A program made the position numbers and the translations under genes. From Sphingomonadales bacterium 39-57-19 (GTDB lineage: Bacteria; Pseudomonadota; Alphaproteobacteria; Sphingomonadales; Sphingomonadaceae), in assembly GCA_002282385.1 (NCBI GenBank), contig NCJG01000002.1, positions 1 to 64,000 on the forward strand: a stretch of DNA of 64,000 nucleotides. Direction: 5' to 3'. Positions 37,886 to 46,020 of the stretch are shown one piece after another (position 1 is the first letter of the stretch; each line of letters starts with the position of its first letter). The notes under the pieces are model-generated. The model was not told where the DNA came from and did no database searches. It saw only the letters and a list, made by a program, of their open reading frames with translations.

Positions 37886-37986
37886 GGCTGCCTCGTAAAA
37901 TATCCTTCAGATCGCGTCTATGTTGTTGTCCATTGACGTTTTTGGCGACCCTGCTCCCATCGATGACGTTTAATGCGGCACCGCGC

Positions 37987-38469
37987 TTAAATGCGGTCGG
38001 CGATAACTGCGACGAGCGATTCTATCCCTAGCGCATCATCATGGTCGAACCGGCCGCGCGAGGGGCTATCCAGGTCAACCACGGCGATCACTTGGCCATT
38101 GCGCATCACGGGCACAACAAGTTCGGACGCGCTGTTGGCGTCGCATGCGATATGCCCGGGAAAGGCGTGCACATCTTCGACCAATTGCGTCTCGCCCGTT
38201 TGCGCCGCAGCGCCGCATACGCCGCGGCCAAAGGGAATGCGGATACAGGCTGCCTTGCCCTGAAACGGGCCCAGAACGAGCTCTCCGTCCACGACGCGGT
38301 AAAAGCCCGTCCAATTCACATCGGGCAGGAACTCCCACAAAAGCGCGGCGATGTTCGACATGTTGGCAACGCCGTCCGTCTCTCCATGGGTCAATGCATC
38401 CGCAGACTTAACCAGTTCGCGGTACATGTCCGATTTCGGGGCGTTCGTATCAATGGCAAATTCGTACAT
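37987..38469 (-). CDS. Free methionine-(R)-sulfoxide reductase (GAF domain)
   Basis: A 160-aa single GAF-domain protein that reduces free L-methionine-(R)-S-oxide. The three catalytic cysteines C75, C85 and C109 have the same 10 and 24 residue spacing as C84/C94/C118 of the E. coli enzyme. WTGFYRV near 53 and CGAAAQTGETQLVEDVHAFPGHIACD are diagnostic. It probably has a role in oxidative-stress repair. Confidence 0.92.
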   Translation of the reverse strand: MYEFAIDTNAPKSDMYRELVKSADALTHGETDGVANMSNIAALLWEFLPDVNWTGFYRVVDGELVLGPFQGKAACIRIPFGRGVCGAAAQTGETQLVEDVHAFPGHIACDANSASELVVPVMRNGQVIAVVDLDSPSRGRFDHDDALGIESLVAVIADRI

Positions 38470-38481
38470 ATATCCATCCTA

Positions 38482-38883
38482 TCAGTCGAAGCTGACCTTG
38501 CCACGGTTTTTCTTAACCGTTGACCGGCCCTTTTTGGCATCCACGCGCCGTGCCTTGGCGGCCTTGCTGGGTTTGGTGGCGACGCGCCGTGCCTGCCTTA
38601 TGTGCGCGCGGTCAATGAGTTCGATCACGCGGGCGCGGGCATCGGCGCGGTTGGCTTCGCGCGTTCTGTGGCTGCGGGCGGTGACGATCAATTCACCGTT
38701 CATCGTCATCTTGCTGCCCGCCAATATCTTCAGCTGCCGGAAAGCATAAGGCTGCAAGCCCAGCGCAAAAACATCGACCCGCAACTGGCACGCAGTGGCG
38801 ACTTTGTTGACATTCTGCCCGCCCGGCCCGGTGGAGGCCAAGAAGGTTTCTTCAAGCAAGTCTTCGGGAAGGTCAAAGGCCAT
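38482..38883 (-). CDS. arfB: Alternative ribosome-rescue factor ArfB (peptidyl-tRNA hydrolase)
   Basis: A 133-aa release-factor-like protein. The catalytic GGQ lies in ASTGPGGQNVNKVATA (near 21-23). A basic C-terminal tail (KPSKAAKARRVDAKKGRSTVKK) fits the tail that enters the empty mRNA channel of stalled ribosomes. Length matches ArfB (~140 aa), not RF1/RF2. Confidence 0.95.
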   Translation of the reverse strand: MAFDLPEDLLEETFLASTGPGGQNVNKVATACQLRVDVFALGLQPYAFRQLKILAGSKMTMNGELIVTARSHRTREANRADARARVIELIDRAHIRQARRVATKPSKAAKARRVDAKKGRSTVKKNRGKVSFD

Positions 38884-38905
38884 GACCCGCCCATAGCGCG
38901 TGAGG

Positions 38906-39631
38906 CTATGCGCTGTCGACCATCACCAGTTCAGCATCCTCAATGGCTTCAATATGCAGCACACCGCTGCCTTTGATCGCGATACCGTCGCGTGCACCAT
39001 ATTCAACACCGGCAATACGGACGCGGCCTGTTGCTGGAACGAGATAGGCATGGTTGCCTGCGGCCAATTCATATTCCGCCGTTGCCCCCGCACTGACGGT
39101 CGCGCCAAGTACGCGGGCGTCGGCGTTAATGACCAGCGCGCCGTCTTCGCCATAGCCGCTGGCCAGCACATTGAATGCGCCCGAACGGTCACCTTTGGGA
39201 AATTGCCTCTGGTCCCACGCAGGCGGGACATTGCGGTCGCGGGGCAGGACCCAAATCTGGAACAGGCGGCACAGGCTGTCCTCCAGATTATATTCGCTGT
39301 GCGTGACGCCCGTTCCAGCGGACATGACTTGCACGTCGCCAGCCTCGGTCCGGCCAACATTGCCCATGCTGTCCTTGTGCGTGATCGCGCCTTCGCGGAC
39401 ATAGGTGATGATTTCCATATTGTCATGCGCATGCGGGGCAAAGCCGGATTGCGCGGCGATCTCGTCATCGTTCCAAACCCGAATGGCGCCCCAGTTCATC
39501 CTTGATGGATCATAATAATCCGAAAAGCTGAAATGGAAATTGGGTTTTAGCCAGCCATGGTCGCGCTTGCCCAGCGACGCAAAAGGGCGTGCCTCAATAT
39601 GGAGGCCGTTGGATAGGCTTGTGTCCGTCAT
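38906..39631 (-). CDS. Pirin family protein
   Basis: A 241-aa bicupin. The metal-binding N-terminal cupin includes the HAHDNMEIITYV motif (near 70) and the GDVQVMSAGTGVTHSEYN motif (near 107). It resembles the YhhW quercetinase-like bacterial pirins. The start MTDTSLSNG at 39631 is used. The activity in vivo is unknown. Confidence 0.92.
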   Translation of the reverse strand: MTDTSLSNGLHIEARPFASLGKRDHGWLKPNFHFSFSDYYDPSRMNWGAIRVWNDDEIAAQSGFAPHAHDNMEIITYVREGAITHKDSMGNVGRTEAGDVQVMSAGTGVTHSEYNLEDSLCRLFQIWVLPRDRNVPPAWDQRQFPKGDRSGAFNVLASGYGEDGALVINADARVLGATVSAGATAEYELAAGNHAYLVPATGRVRIAGVEYGARDGIAIKGSGVLHIEAIEDAELVMVDSA

Positions 39632-40024
39632 GCAAAATACCCGCATCGGCGGGGGAATGAACCGCCGGAATATGCCAGAGATAATGTCGATGCGGGCGGG
39701 TTCAAGTATCCCTTAATCCGCATAAGCTGTACAACGTCACCGCAAAATTAACCTCCTGTTGTCCATGATTTTGCACATTTCGCCATCCAAAGGGCAATTT
39801 GGGCAAAATTTAACAAATTATTTTTGGCTCGTCGCATGGCTGTCAAACCCGCAGAAAACGTCATTATTTGTGAACTAAAATTCGACAGATCGCCCGAAAC
39901 CCCAGCATTAACGCCAAATTAACCTTTTCAGTTCATTTTTCTTATGGTTAATAAAGTCCGTCGCATCACCCGGGTCGCGGGTGCTGCTTCGAGGGTGCAA
40001 GGGTTTCAAAGAGGGGTTTGCCCA
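39632..40024. other. ctrA upstream region (393 bp, no gene)
   Basis: An AT-rich leader and promoter region between divergent pirin and ctrA genes. It contains one full CtrA box (39908-39922), other TTAAC half-sites (about 39748 and 39810), and a small hairpin CACCCG/CGGGTG near 39967 in the untranslated leader. I saw no GANTC methylation site and no reading frame with coding character. Confidence 0.6.
39908..39922. promoter_or_regulatory. CtrA box upstream of ctrA
   Basis: TTAA-CGCCAAA-TTAA followed by C, the exact TTAA-N7-TTAAC CtrA operator. It lies 103 bp before the ctrA ATG, which suggests autoregulation as known in Caulobacter. Confidence 0.8.
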
Positions 40025-40726
40025 ATGCGTGTGCTTTTGATTGAAGACGAACCAACTACGGCCAAGGCCATCGAGATGATGCTCGCGACCGAAGGGTTCA
40101 ATGTCTACACCACCGATTTGGGTGAAGAGGGTCTCGATCTGGGTAAGCTGTATGATTATGACATCATATTGCTCGACCTGAACCTGCCCGATATGCACGG
40201 TTATGACGTTCTGAAAAAGCTGCGTGTGGCCAAGGTGCAGACACCCGTGCTGATCCTTTCGGGCATTAGCGAAATGGATTCAAAGGTTCGCTCGTTCGGC
40301 TTTGGTGCCGATGATTATGTGACCAAGCCATTCCATCGCGATGAACTTGTCGCGCGTATTCACGCCGTCGTGCGCCGTTCAAAGGGCCATTCGCAGTCGG
40401 TTATCCGGACGGGCAAGCTTGGGGTGAACCTTGATGCCAAGACCGTCGAAGTCGACGGTAGCCGTGTGCACCTGACCGGCAAAGAATATGCGATGCTTGA
40501 GCTGCTTTCGCTGCGCAAGGGCACCACGCTGACCAAGGAAATGTTCCTGAACCACCTGTATGGCGGCATGGACGAACCCGAGCTCAAGATTATCGACGTT
40601 TTCATCTGCAAGCTGCGCAAGAAACTCGCGCTCGCATGTGGCGGTGAAAATTATATCGAAACCGTTTGGGGCCGTGGCTATGTGCTGCGCGATCTCGACG
40701 AAATGGAAGAGCCGCTCGTCGCCTGA
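40025..40726 (+). CDS. ctrA: Cell-cycle response regulator CtrA
   Basis: OmpR-type master regulator of the alphaproteobacterial cell cycle and motility. The receiver has phospho-acceptor D51 ([15 protein letters not shown]) and lysine in [11 protein letters not shown]. The winged-helix output domain (about 125-230) includes [31 protein letters not shown] and the recognition region [16 protein letters not shown]. The start at MRVLLIEDE has GAGGGG eight bases upstream; the frame open to 39944 is not coding. In sphingomonads CtrA is often dispensable and linked to motility and stress traits. Confidence 0.96.
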   Translation: MRVLLIEDEPTTAKAIEMMLATEGFNVYTTDLGEEGLDLGKLYDYDIILLDLNLPDMHGYDVLKKLRVAKVQTPVLILSGISEMDSKVRSFGFGADDYVTKPFHRDELVARIHAVVRRSKGHSQSVIRTGKLGVNLDAKTVEVDGSRVHLTGKEYAMLELLSLRKGTTLTKEMFLNHLYGGMDEPELKIIDVFICKLRKKLALACGGENYIETVWGRGYVLRDLDEMEEPLVA

Positions 40727-40753
40727 GCCTAGCTCATATTACACTCAGACAAC

Positions 40754-40792
40754 AAAAAGAGCGCGATCGTAAAGGTCGCGCCCTTTTGTTTT
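40754..40792 (+). terminator. Terminator after ctrA
   Basis: Stem GCGCGA/TCGCGC with flanking AAAAAGA and CCTTTTGTTTT. It can act in both directions, between ctrA and the convergent peptidase gene. Confidence 0.75.
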
Positions 40793-40802
40793 GCAGATGG
40801 GC

Positions 40803-42122
40803 TCAGCGGCGGGGTGGCAAACCGGCAAAGGTGATGATGCTTTCGCCACCGGACGCGCTGACCGAGCTGACGCCGACGAAATGATCGTCCACAATCAAGC
40901 CTTCAAGCACAGTTTCGGTACCCTGTACTTCGCGGACAAAGACCCAATCCTGCGCGTCTGCACGGCGTTGGTAAATGCGATACCGCTGCGCACCCGGCGC
41001 TGCGTCCCATTTGACGGTCGTGTTAGAGGTTACTGCGCCGCCTAAAGTCGCCGAAGCCGGGGCAGGAGGCGCGACTGAAAGCGCATTTGCGGTAAAGACG
41101 TTCAGCATCGTGACCTTGGCCAGATAGTCGAAATCCATCTTGTCGACGGTGTCGCCATATTCGATGCCGTTTTCAGTGCGCAAATCCTGATGCTGGTGAT
41201 GATAATTTTCGACACCAACGGTGAAGCGAATGGCGGGGAAACCCAGATCCAGCGAGGGCAGGTGATCGCCGCCGCGCGCAAAGCGGTCGGGGCGGCGGAC
41301 GCCGAATACGTCCAGTGTCACATCGGGATATACCTTCGCTCCAATATTGTCGGCATAGCGCATCAACGAACGGCTTGGGCCGTCATCTTCGCCGCCGCTG
41401 TTGCGGCGCGCCATTTGGCCGGACAAATCTTCCGATGCGCGGATGCCTTCGCTAAAGACCCGCACGACATTTTTGACGATACGCCCGTCGGTGCCCAGCG
41501 TGCCGCCGACAATGTCATTGTTCAGCATCGCGCTAACTTTCCAGCCGCGTTCTTTGGCCGTTTCCGCAAGCAAGCGACCACCCATCAAACCTTGCTCTTC
41601 ACCCGACAGAAGCGCAAACACGATCGTCGCATCGCCTTGGGGTTCCTTGGACATCAAGCGTGCGGCTTCGATAACGAGCGCGCTTCCTGATCCGTCGTCG
41701 TTCGCGCCGGGCGCGTCTTTGGTGAAGTCCATAACATCGGACACGCGGCTATCGATATGGCCAGCGATAATGATGACATGGTCCCAGCCCATTTTACCGG
41801 GCTTGATCGCAAGGACATCAACAATGTTCACGCCATTGGGAACGCGTGGGCCGGACATATTCCGCTCCAGCAACTCGGTCGTCAGGCAGCCTTTGCAGGC
41901 TTTGGAAATCTTCTCAAACTCGCTTTGTGCCCAGCGCCGTGCCGCGCCAATGCCGCGCTTTGGATCGGTAGCGGAGGACAATGTATGCCGCGTGCCAAAG
42001 CTCACCAGTTTTTCAACATCCGCCTTCAGGCGTTCCGGGCTTGGACCATCATGCGCGGCGGCGGGTGCAGCGATGCTCAGCGCAAGCAAACTGGCCAATA
42101 AAGGTAGTTTTTTCATCATCAT
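40803..42122 (-). CDS. Secreted M28 family aminopeptidase
   Basis: A 439-aa zinc peptidase with a signal peptide (LLASLLALSIAAPAAA). Metal ligands fall in IIAGHIDSR (near 120), GANDDGSGSA (near 140) and LLSGEEQGLMGG (near 172), with NNDIVGG near 198 and the distal histidine in ENYHHQHQD. A C-terminal beta-sandwich resembling fibronectin type III (about 350-439) follows the catalytic domain. It is probably a periplasmic nutrient peptidase. Confidence 0.93.
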   Translation of the reverse strand: MMMKKLPLLASLLALSIAAPAAAHDGPSPERLKADVEKLVSFGTRHTLSSATDPKRGIGAARRWAQSEFEKISKACKGCLTTELLERNMSGPRVPNGVNIVDVLAIKPGKMGWDHVIIIAGHIDSRVSDVMDFTKDAPGANDDGSGSALVIEAARLMSKEPQGDATIVFALLSGEEQGLMGGRLLAETAKERGWKVSAMLNNDIVGGTLGTDGRIVKNVVRVFSEGIRASEDLSGQMARRNSGGEDDGPSRSLMRYADNIGAKVYPDVTLDVFGVRRPDRFARGGDHLPSLDLGFPAIRFTVGVENYHHQHQDLRTENGIEYGDTVDKMDFDYLAKVTMLNVFTANALSVAPPAPASATLGGAVTSNTTVKWDAAPGAQRYRIYQRRADAQDWVFVREVQGTETVLEGLIVDDHFVGVSSVSASGGESIITFAGLPPRR

Positions 42123-42158
42123 TCCTGTCTTATCCCGTCCGGCGCATGATAAGCGTGT

Positions 42159-43319
42159 TTAGCCCTCAACGGCAAAGCTTAGTCCGGCATATTTCTGCAA
42201 CCGGTCAACCAGCGTTTCACCCAGCGCAGCGCCTGGCGTGGTGACACCGCCCGCACCCTGATTTTCGCTCAAGGCAATGGCGGTTTCGCTGATCATTTTG
42301 CTGGTTGAACCATAGCCCGGGTCACGGTCGCCCTTCACGCTAAGCTTCGCGGTCCGGCCATCGGGATATTCCGCAATGAACAGCACATCGTAAAAACCGG
42401 TATCGCGTTCTTCTTTGGTGGGGCCTTCGCCGGGCTTGGGATCATTGTCTCCGCCCATCATTGGCGTCGAAGCAACATGCTTCGCCATCGCCTCGCCTTG
42501 TTCGCCGGGACCGGTCAGCATCATTTCGTCATAGACAAAATCCGCGCCAAAGGCCTGACCAAGCAAGGCGTTGGTGCGGTGGACATTTTTGGTGTTAATG
42601 GGTGCCATCACGAAGCTGGTGGCCCAGCTGCCGATGCTTTCGTCATATTCGGGCTTGTTGCCAGCTGGCTGCGCCGGACCTTCAAATCCGCCGGCTAGGC
42701 TGAACGGGTTTGTCAGATATCCGATGACCGCAGGATCTTTTGAAGCCGCAGCCATCGTCGCCTTCATGCTGGCCGCTGTGCCGCCGGAGAATGTGCCCTT
42801 CATCGCGCGGACGCGGCCCTTTACGCGTGGCGCTGGTGCGCCAAAGGTTTCAACGCAATGCTTTTGCAGCATCAACACGCCAAGATCGAAGGGGATGGAA
42901 TCGAACCCTGCGGAAAAGACAATGCGCGCACCCGATGCTTTTGCGGCTTCGTTATGTTGGTCGATCTTTTGGCGCATCCATGCGGGCTCTCCACATAAAT
43001 CGGTATAGTCGGTGCCATTGGCGACGCAGGCTTCGACCAGTTCATTGCCATACAGCTGATAGGGTCCTACGGTCGTCAACACGACTTTGGTGCGCTTCAC
43101 CATAGCATCCAGCGAAGCTGGATCAGACGCGTCGGCAACGATTAACGGCGTGTCTGCCGCAGCGCCGATGAGGTTGCGCACTTCCGCCAGCTTATCCGCA
43201 CTGCGTCCAGCCATTGCCCATTTGAGACCCGTTTTGGTCTTAAGATATTCGGCAACCAATCGTCCGGTATAGCCGGTGGCGCCATAGACAATGATATCGA
43301 ACTCGCGTGCGTCTGACAT
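42159..43319 (-). CDS. Saccharopine dehydrogenase family (trans-acting enoyl-reductase-like) protein
   Basis: A 386-aa Rossmann protein with IVYGATGYTGRLVAEYL at the start and GPYQLYGNELVEACVANGTDYTDLCGEP near 96-123. It resembles the membrane-associated YNR-type reductases related to mycobacterial trans-acting enoyl reductase, not lysine-pathway saccharopine dehydrogenase. The start MSDAREFD (43319) has GGGAGAG seven bases upstream; the longer frame to 43379 is not homologous. The substrate is unknown. Confidence 0.85.
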   Translation of the reverse strand: MSDAREFDIIVYGATGYTGRLVAEYLKTKTGLKWAMAGRSADKLAEVRNLIGAAADTPLIVADASDPASLDAMVKRTKVVLTTVGPYQLYGNELVEACVANGTDYTDLCGEPAWMRQKIDQHNEAAKASGARIVFSAGFDSIPFDLGVLMLQKHCVETFGAPAPRVKGRVRAMKGTFSGGTAASMKATMAAASKDPAVIGYLTNPFSLAGGFEGPAQPAGNKPEYDESIGSWATSFVMAPINTKNVHRTNALLGQAFGADFVYDEMMLTGPGEQGEAMAKHVASTPMMGGDNDPKPGEGPTKEERDTGFYDVLFIAEYPDGRTAKLSVKGDRDPGYGSTSKMISETAIALSENQGAGGVTTPGAALGETLVDRLQKYAGLSFAVEG

Positions 43320-43454
43320 TCTGCTCTCTCCCGTGATTCTGTTGCCCAACCTGATGGGCTGCGCGGGCGGCAATGTCAAAAGGGAGAGATGTTTTTAGCC
43401 TGCACCCGTTGCGGGATGGTTGCCAAAAACGTTTAGCGGACGAATGCCGAAAAC

Positions 43455-43481
43455 CCGGTCGCAACGGTAACGCGCGACCGG
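43455..43481. repeat. Hairpin in the gap downstream of dcd
   Basis: CCGGTCGC (43455-43462) pairs with GCGACCGG (43474-43481) over an 11-nt loop. It has no T-tract. It lies in the 195-bp gap between dcd and the reductase gene, the only feature I see there. Confidence 0.5.
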
Positions 43482-43514
43482 CCCATAAGAACCATAACCT
43501 TGGAATTAGGCAGA

Positions 43515-44069
43515 TTACAGCTTGGGCAGAGTGACGCCGCGTTGGCCCATATATTTGCCGGCACGGTCGGCATAGCTCGTCTCACAAGGCTGTTCGCCCT
43601 TTAGGAACAGGAACTGGCATGCACCTTCATTGGCGTAAATCTTGGCGGGCAGCGGGGTTGTATTGCTGAACTCAAGCGTGACATGCCCTTCCCAACCTGG
43701 CTCAAGCGGCGTCACATTCACGATGATGCCGCAGCGCGCATAGGTCGATTTGCCGAGGCAGATGACGAGCACGTCGCGTGGTATGCGGAAATATTCAACG
43801 GTCCGTGCCAATGCGAAACTGTTCGGCGGGATGATGCACACGTCGGTCTTCCGGTCGACGAAGCTTTTCGGATCGAATTCCTTGGGATCGACGATGGAGC
43901 TGTCGACATTGGTGAAAATCTTGAACTCATCGGCCACGCGGGCGTCATAGCCATAAGAGGACAGGCCGTAGCTGATGCAGCCATCGCGGCGTTGGGCTTC
44001 GACAAACGGTTCAATCATGCCGGTCGCATGGGCTTGCTCGCGGATCCAGATGTCGGACAATATGGACAT
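43515..44069 (-). CDS. dcd: dCTP deaminase
   Basis: Makes dUTP from dCTP for thymidylate synthesis. The 184-aa trimeric enzyme shows the characteristic start [21 protein letters not shown] and the catalytic-glutamate region [39 protein letters not shown] 44069 has GGGAG five bases upstream; an in-frame GTG six bases earlier is less likely. It lies in a same-strand run with cdd and the GH25-like gene. Confidence 0.96.
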   Translation of the reverse strand: MSILSDIWIREQAHATGMIEPFVEAQRRDGCISYGLSSYGYDARVADEFKIFTNVDSSIVDPKEFDPKSFVDRKTDVCIIPPNSFALARTVEYFRIPRDVLVICLGKSTYARCGIIVNVTPLEPGWEGHVTLEFSNTTPLPAKIYANEGACQFLFLKGEQPCETSYADRAGKYMGQRGVTLPKL

Positions 44070-44163
44070 AATCACTCCCTGTTATGGGATCGCTTTTGCC
44101 AATTTACGGTGTGAGCGCAAGTGGCGGCGTAGAAATTATCGTGCGCAAGACGCGCCTGCGGCT

Positions 44164-44595
44164 TTATTTCAAATTTGCGGGGCCAAAGCCATAGGGTAGC
44201 AATTCCGATAGCCGGAATGTTTCATATCCCGTTGCGTGCGCACAATGCACCGGAATGTCGGTGTCCGTTAGGTCCGCGACTTCTTTGATAATCTGGCGGC
44301 ATCGGCCGCACGGGGTAATGGGGTCAGCTGCTTTACCCACATGCCCTGCCAAGCCACCTGCCACCGCGATTTCGCGAATGGCGCGCAATTTGCCGTCACT
44401 ATTGGCTTTGGCAATCGCGACCGTTTCGGCGCACAACGTCATGCCATAGCTGGCGTTTTCAAAATTGCTGCCCGTGATGATTTCGCCTGTATCAAGCAGC
44501 AACGCCGTGCCGACATGAAAGTTTGAATAAGGCGCATAAGCGGTTTGGGCTGCGTCAATGGCAAGCTGAACGAGTTTTTGCGTGCTGTCGGTCAT
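44164..44595 (-). CDS. cdd: Cytidine deaminase
   Basis: Salvages cytidine/deoxycytidine to uridine. The 143-aa protein is the short homotetrameric type. The active site CAETVA (near 58-63) holds the catalytic glutamate, and PCGRCRQ (near 90-96) holds the other two zinc cysteines. Its start overlaps the GH25-like gene's stop (ATGA), and dcd lies downstream, making a pyrimidine-deamination pair. Confidence 0.96.
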   Translation of the reverse strand: MTDSTQKLVQLAIDAAQTAYAPYSNFHVGTALLLDTGEIITGSNFENASYGMTLCAETVAIAKANSDGKLRAIREIAVAGGLAGHVGKAADPITPCGRCRQIIKEVADLTDTDIPVHCAHATGYETFRLSELLPYGFGPANLK

Positions 44596-45278
44596 TTGCG
44601 CACCACCACCCAGCGCACAGGGCCGTCAACGCCGTCGATGCGCCGCTGTAAATTGGCCGTCCACATAACCCAAGGGCGCGCGGAATAATCGGGGATCAAC
44701 CAATTGCCCTCCAGCCAAACAGTACGATCAATCGACTTGCTCACTTGATACTCCTTCTCAAACTCCCGGGTGAGTAGCAGGATTGCGGGTGTGCCGCTAT
44801 GCGCCTCTATCTGGTTTAGGAATGTCGCGAGTTCGGACAATATCAGCGCGCGGTTTGGACGCCCTTGGCACGTATCGGAAAAATCCAGCTGGACCGCAGG
44901 GGGCAGGGCGCTTTCGTTGCGCGGAACGCTGGTAATGAACATCGTCGCTTGGTCCGATGCCAGACGGCAAATGTCAAAATGGTGGAGCGCGCCGAAGCGG
45001 ATGCCGGCGTCTTGCGCGCCTGCCAAATTGGCCTGGAATTCTGCGTCGCGCGTGCGCGCGCCTTCGACCGCAGTGATATAGGCGAAATCGACACCGGTCG
45101 CGCCAAGCTCCGCCCAATTGGGGCGGCCATTGCTTTGGGTGACCACAATGCCTTGAACCGGATATTCAGCGCGCGACGGTGCCCAAGCGGTCACATAACG
45201 CCAGCCCGCGTAGACCGCGAGCGCGATGCCGAGCATGATAATGCCCCACCGGACGAATTGGCGTTTACCCCCAGTCAT
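44592..45278 (-). CDS. GH25 (lysozyme-fold) membrane-anchored protein lacking catalytic residues
   Basis: A 228-aa protein with an N-terminal membrane anchor (about 9-28) and a GH25-type domain. The fold landmarks remain: GVDFAYITAVEG for the usual FAYIKATEG, GIRFGALHHFDIC, QATMFITSVPRNESALPPAVQLDFSDTC. Catalytic acids are changed: GIDVS is GIVVT, the D-x-E pair after LPPAV (DLE in active members) is QLD, and the late D-x-N strand is replaced by VRWVVV. It is probably not a muramidase but may bind peptidoglycan. It is translationally coupled to cdd. Confidence 0.75.
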   Translation of the reverse strand: MTGGKRQFVRWGIIMLGIALAVYAGWRYVTAWAPSRAEYPVQGIVVTQSNGRPNWAELGATGVDFAYITAVEGARTRDAEFQANLAGAQDAGIRFGALHHFDICRLASDQATMFITSVPRNESALPPAVQLDFSDTCQGRPNRALILSELATFLNQIEAHSGTPAILLLTREFEKEYQVSKSIDRTVWLEGNWLIPDYSARPWVMWTANLQRRIDGVDGPVRWVVVRK

Positions 45279-45391
45279 GCGACCCTCTGTTCAAGCATGT
45301 GATTCGTCCCTCTAGGCGTTACCGCCGCGCGAAGTCGATAGGCGTTGCGCAATGGCCGCCCGAAAGCACAAGATTTTACGCTGCGCGGCGC

Positions 45392-45874
45392 TCAGCTTTT
45401 GATGTGCAACACACAGATCAGCGTGAACAACCGGCGGGCCGTGGCAAAATCAACCTCAACTTTGCCCTCAAGGCGTTCCATCAACAACTCGGCTGCTTCA
45501 TTATGCACACCGCGCCGCGCCATATCGATGGTTTCGATTTCAGCCGCGCTCGCCTTGCGAATGGCCTGATAGTAACTGTCGCAAATGGCGAAATAGTCTT
45601 TCACCACGCGGCGGAAACGGCCCAAGCTGAGGATGAGCATTTCATGTGGCGAATTATCCGGCCGGCGAATGTCGAGGATGAGGCGGCCGTCGGCGACGCT
45701 GATGCTCAGATGATATGGCCCGGCATAGCCATCGCCCATATCGCGCAGCGGCTTGAAAAAGTTATCTTCGATCAAATCGAAGATCGCGACGCGCCGCTCC
45801 TGCTCGATATCGGCATTGCGCCGAAGTATCGTTGCTTCGTCCAGATCAACTTTAATGATGCGCGGGTCGCTCAT
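45392..45874 (-). CDS. UPF0262 family protein
   Basis: A 160-aa cytoplasmic protein of the alphaproteobacterial UPF0262 family: RIIKVDLDEATILRRNADIEQERRVAIFDLIEDN at the start and LSLGRFRRVVKDYFAICDSYYQAIR in the middle. Function is unknown. In this class it is commonly near the histidinol dehydrogenase/phosphatase genes; here it is followed by the GH25-like gene instead. Confidence 0.93.
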   Translation of the reverse strand: MSDPRIIKVDLDEATILRRNADIEQERRVAIFDLIEDNFFKPLRDMGDGYAGPYHLSISVADGRLILDIRRPDNSPHEMLILSLGRFRRVVKDYFAICDSYYQAIRKASAAEIETIDMARRGVHNEAAELLMERLEGKVEVDFATARRLFTLICVLHIKS

Positions 45875-45932
45875 GCTGCTGTGTTAGCTTGAGATATTTT
45901 TGGGGCAAGCGCTATCCGGTTTGTGGAACATG

Positions 45933-45955
45933 TTGTTGTCCGATTGTTGTCCACA
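45933..45955. promoter_or_regulatory. Tandem TTGTTGTCC repeat with a DnaA-box-like site before dnaB
   Basis: TTGTTGTCC occurs at 45933-45941 and 45944-45952, offset by 11 bp. The second continues to TTGTCCACA (45947-45955), one mismatch from the consensus DnaA box TTATCCACA. It lies 66 bp before the dnaB start, so DnaA-linked control of dnaB is possible. Confidence 0.4.
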
Positions 45956-46020
45956 GCCATATCCCCGCACTTCTTTTTGTCCCCCCTTGCGAAGCCGAAC
46001 ATGCTAAAGGATAGGGAGCC

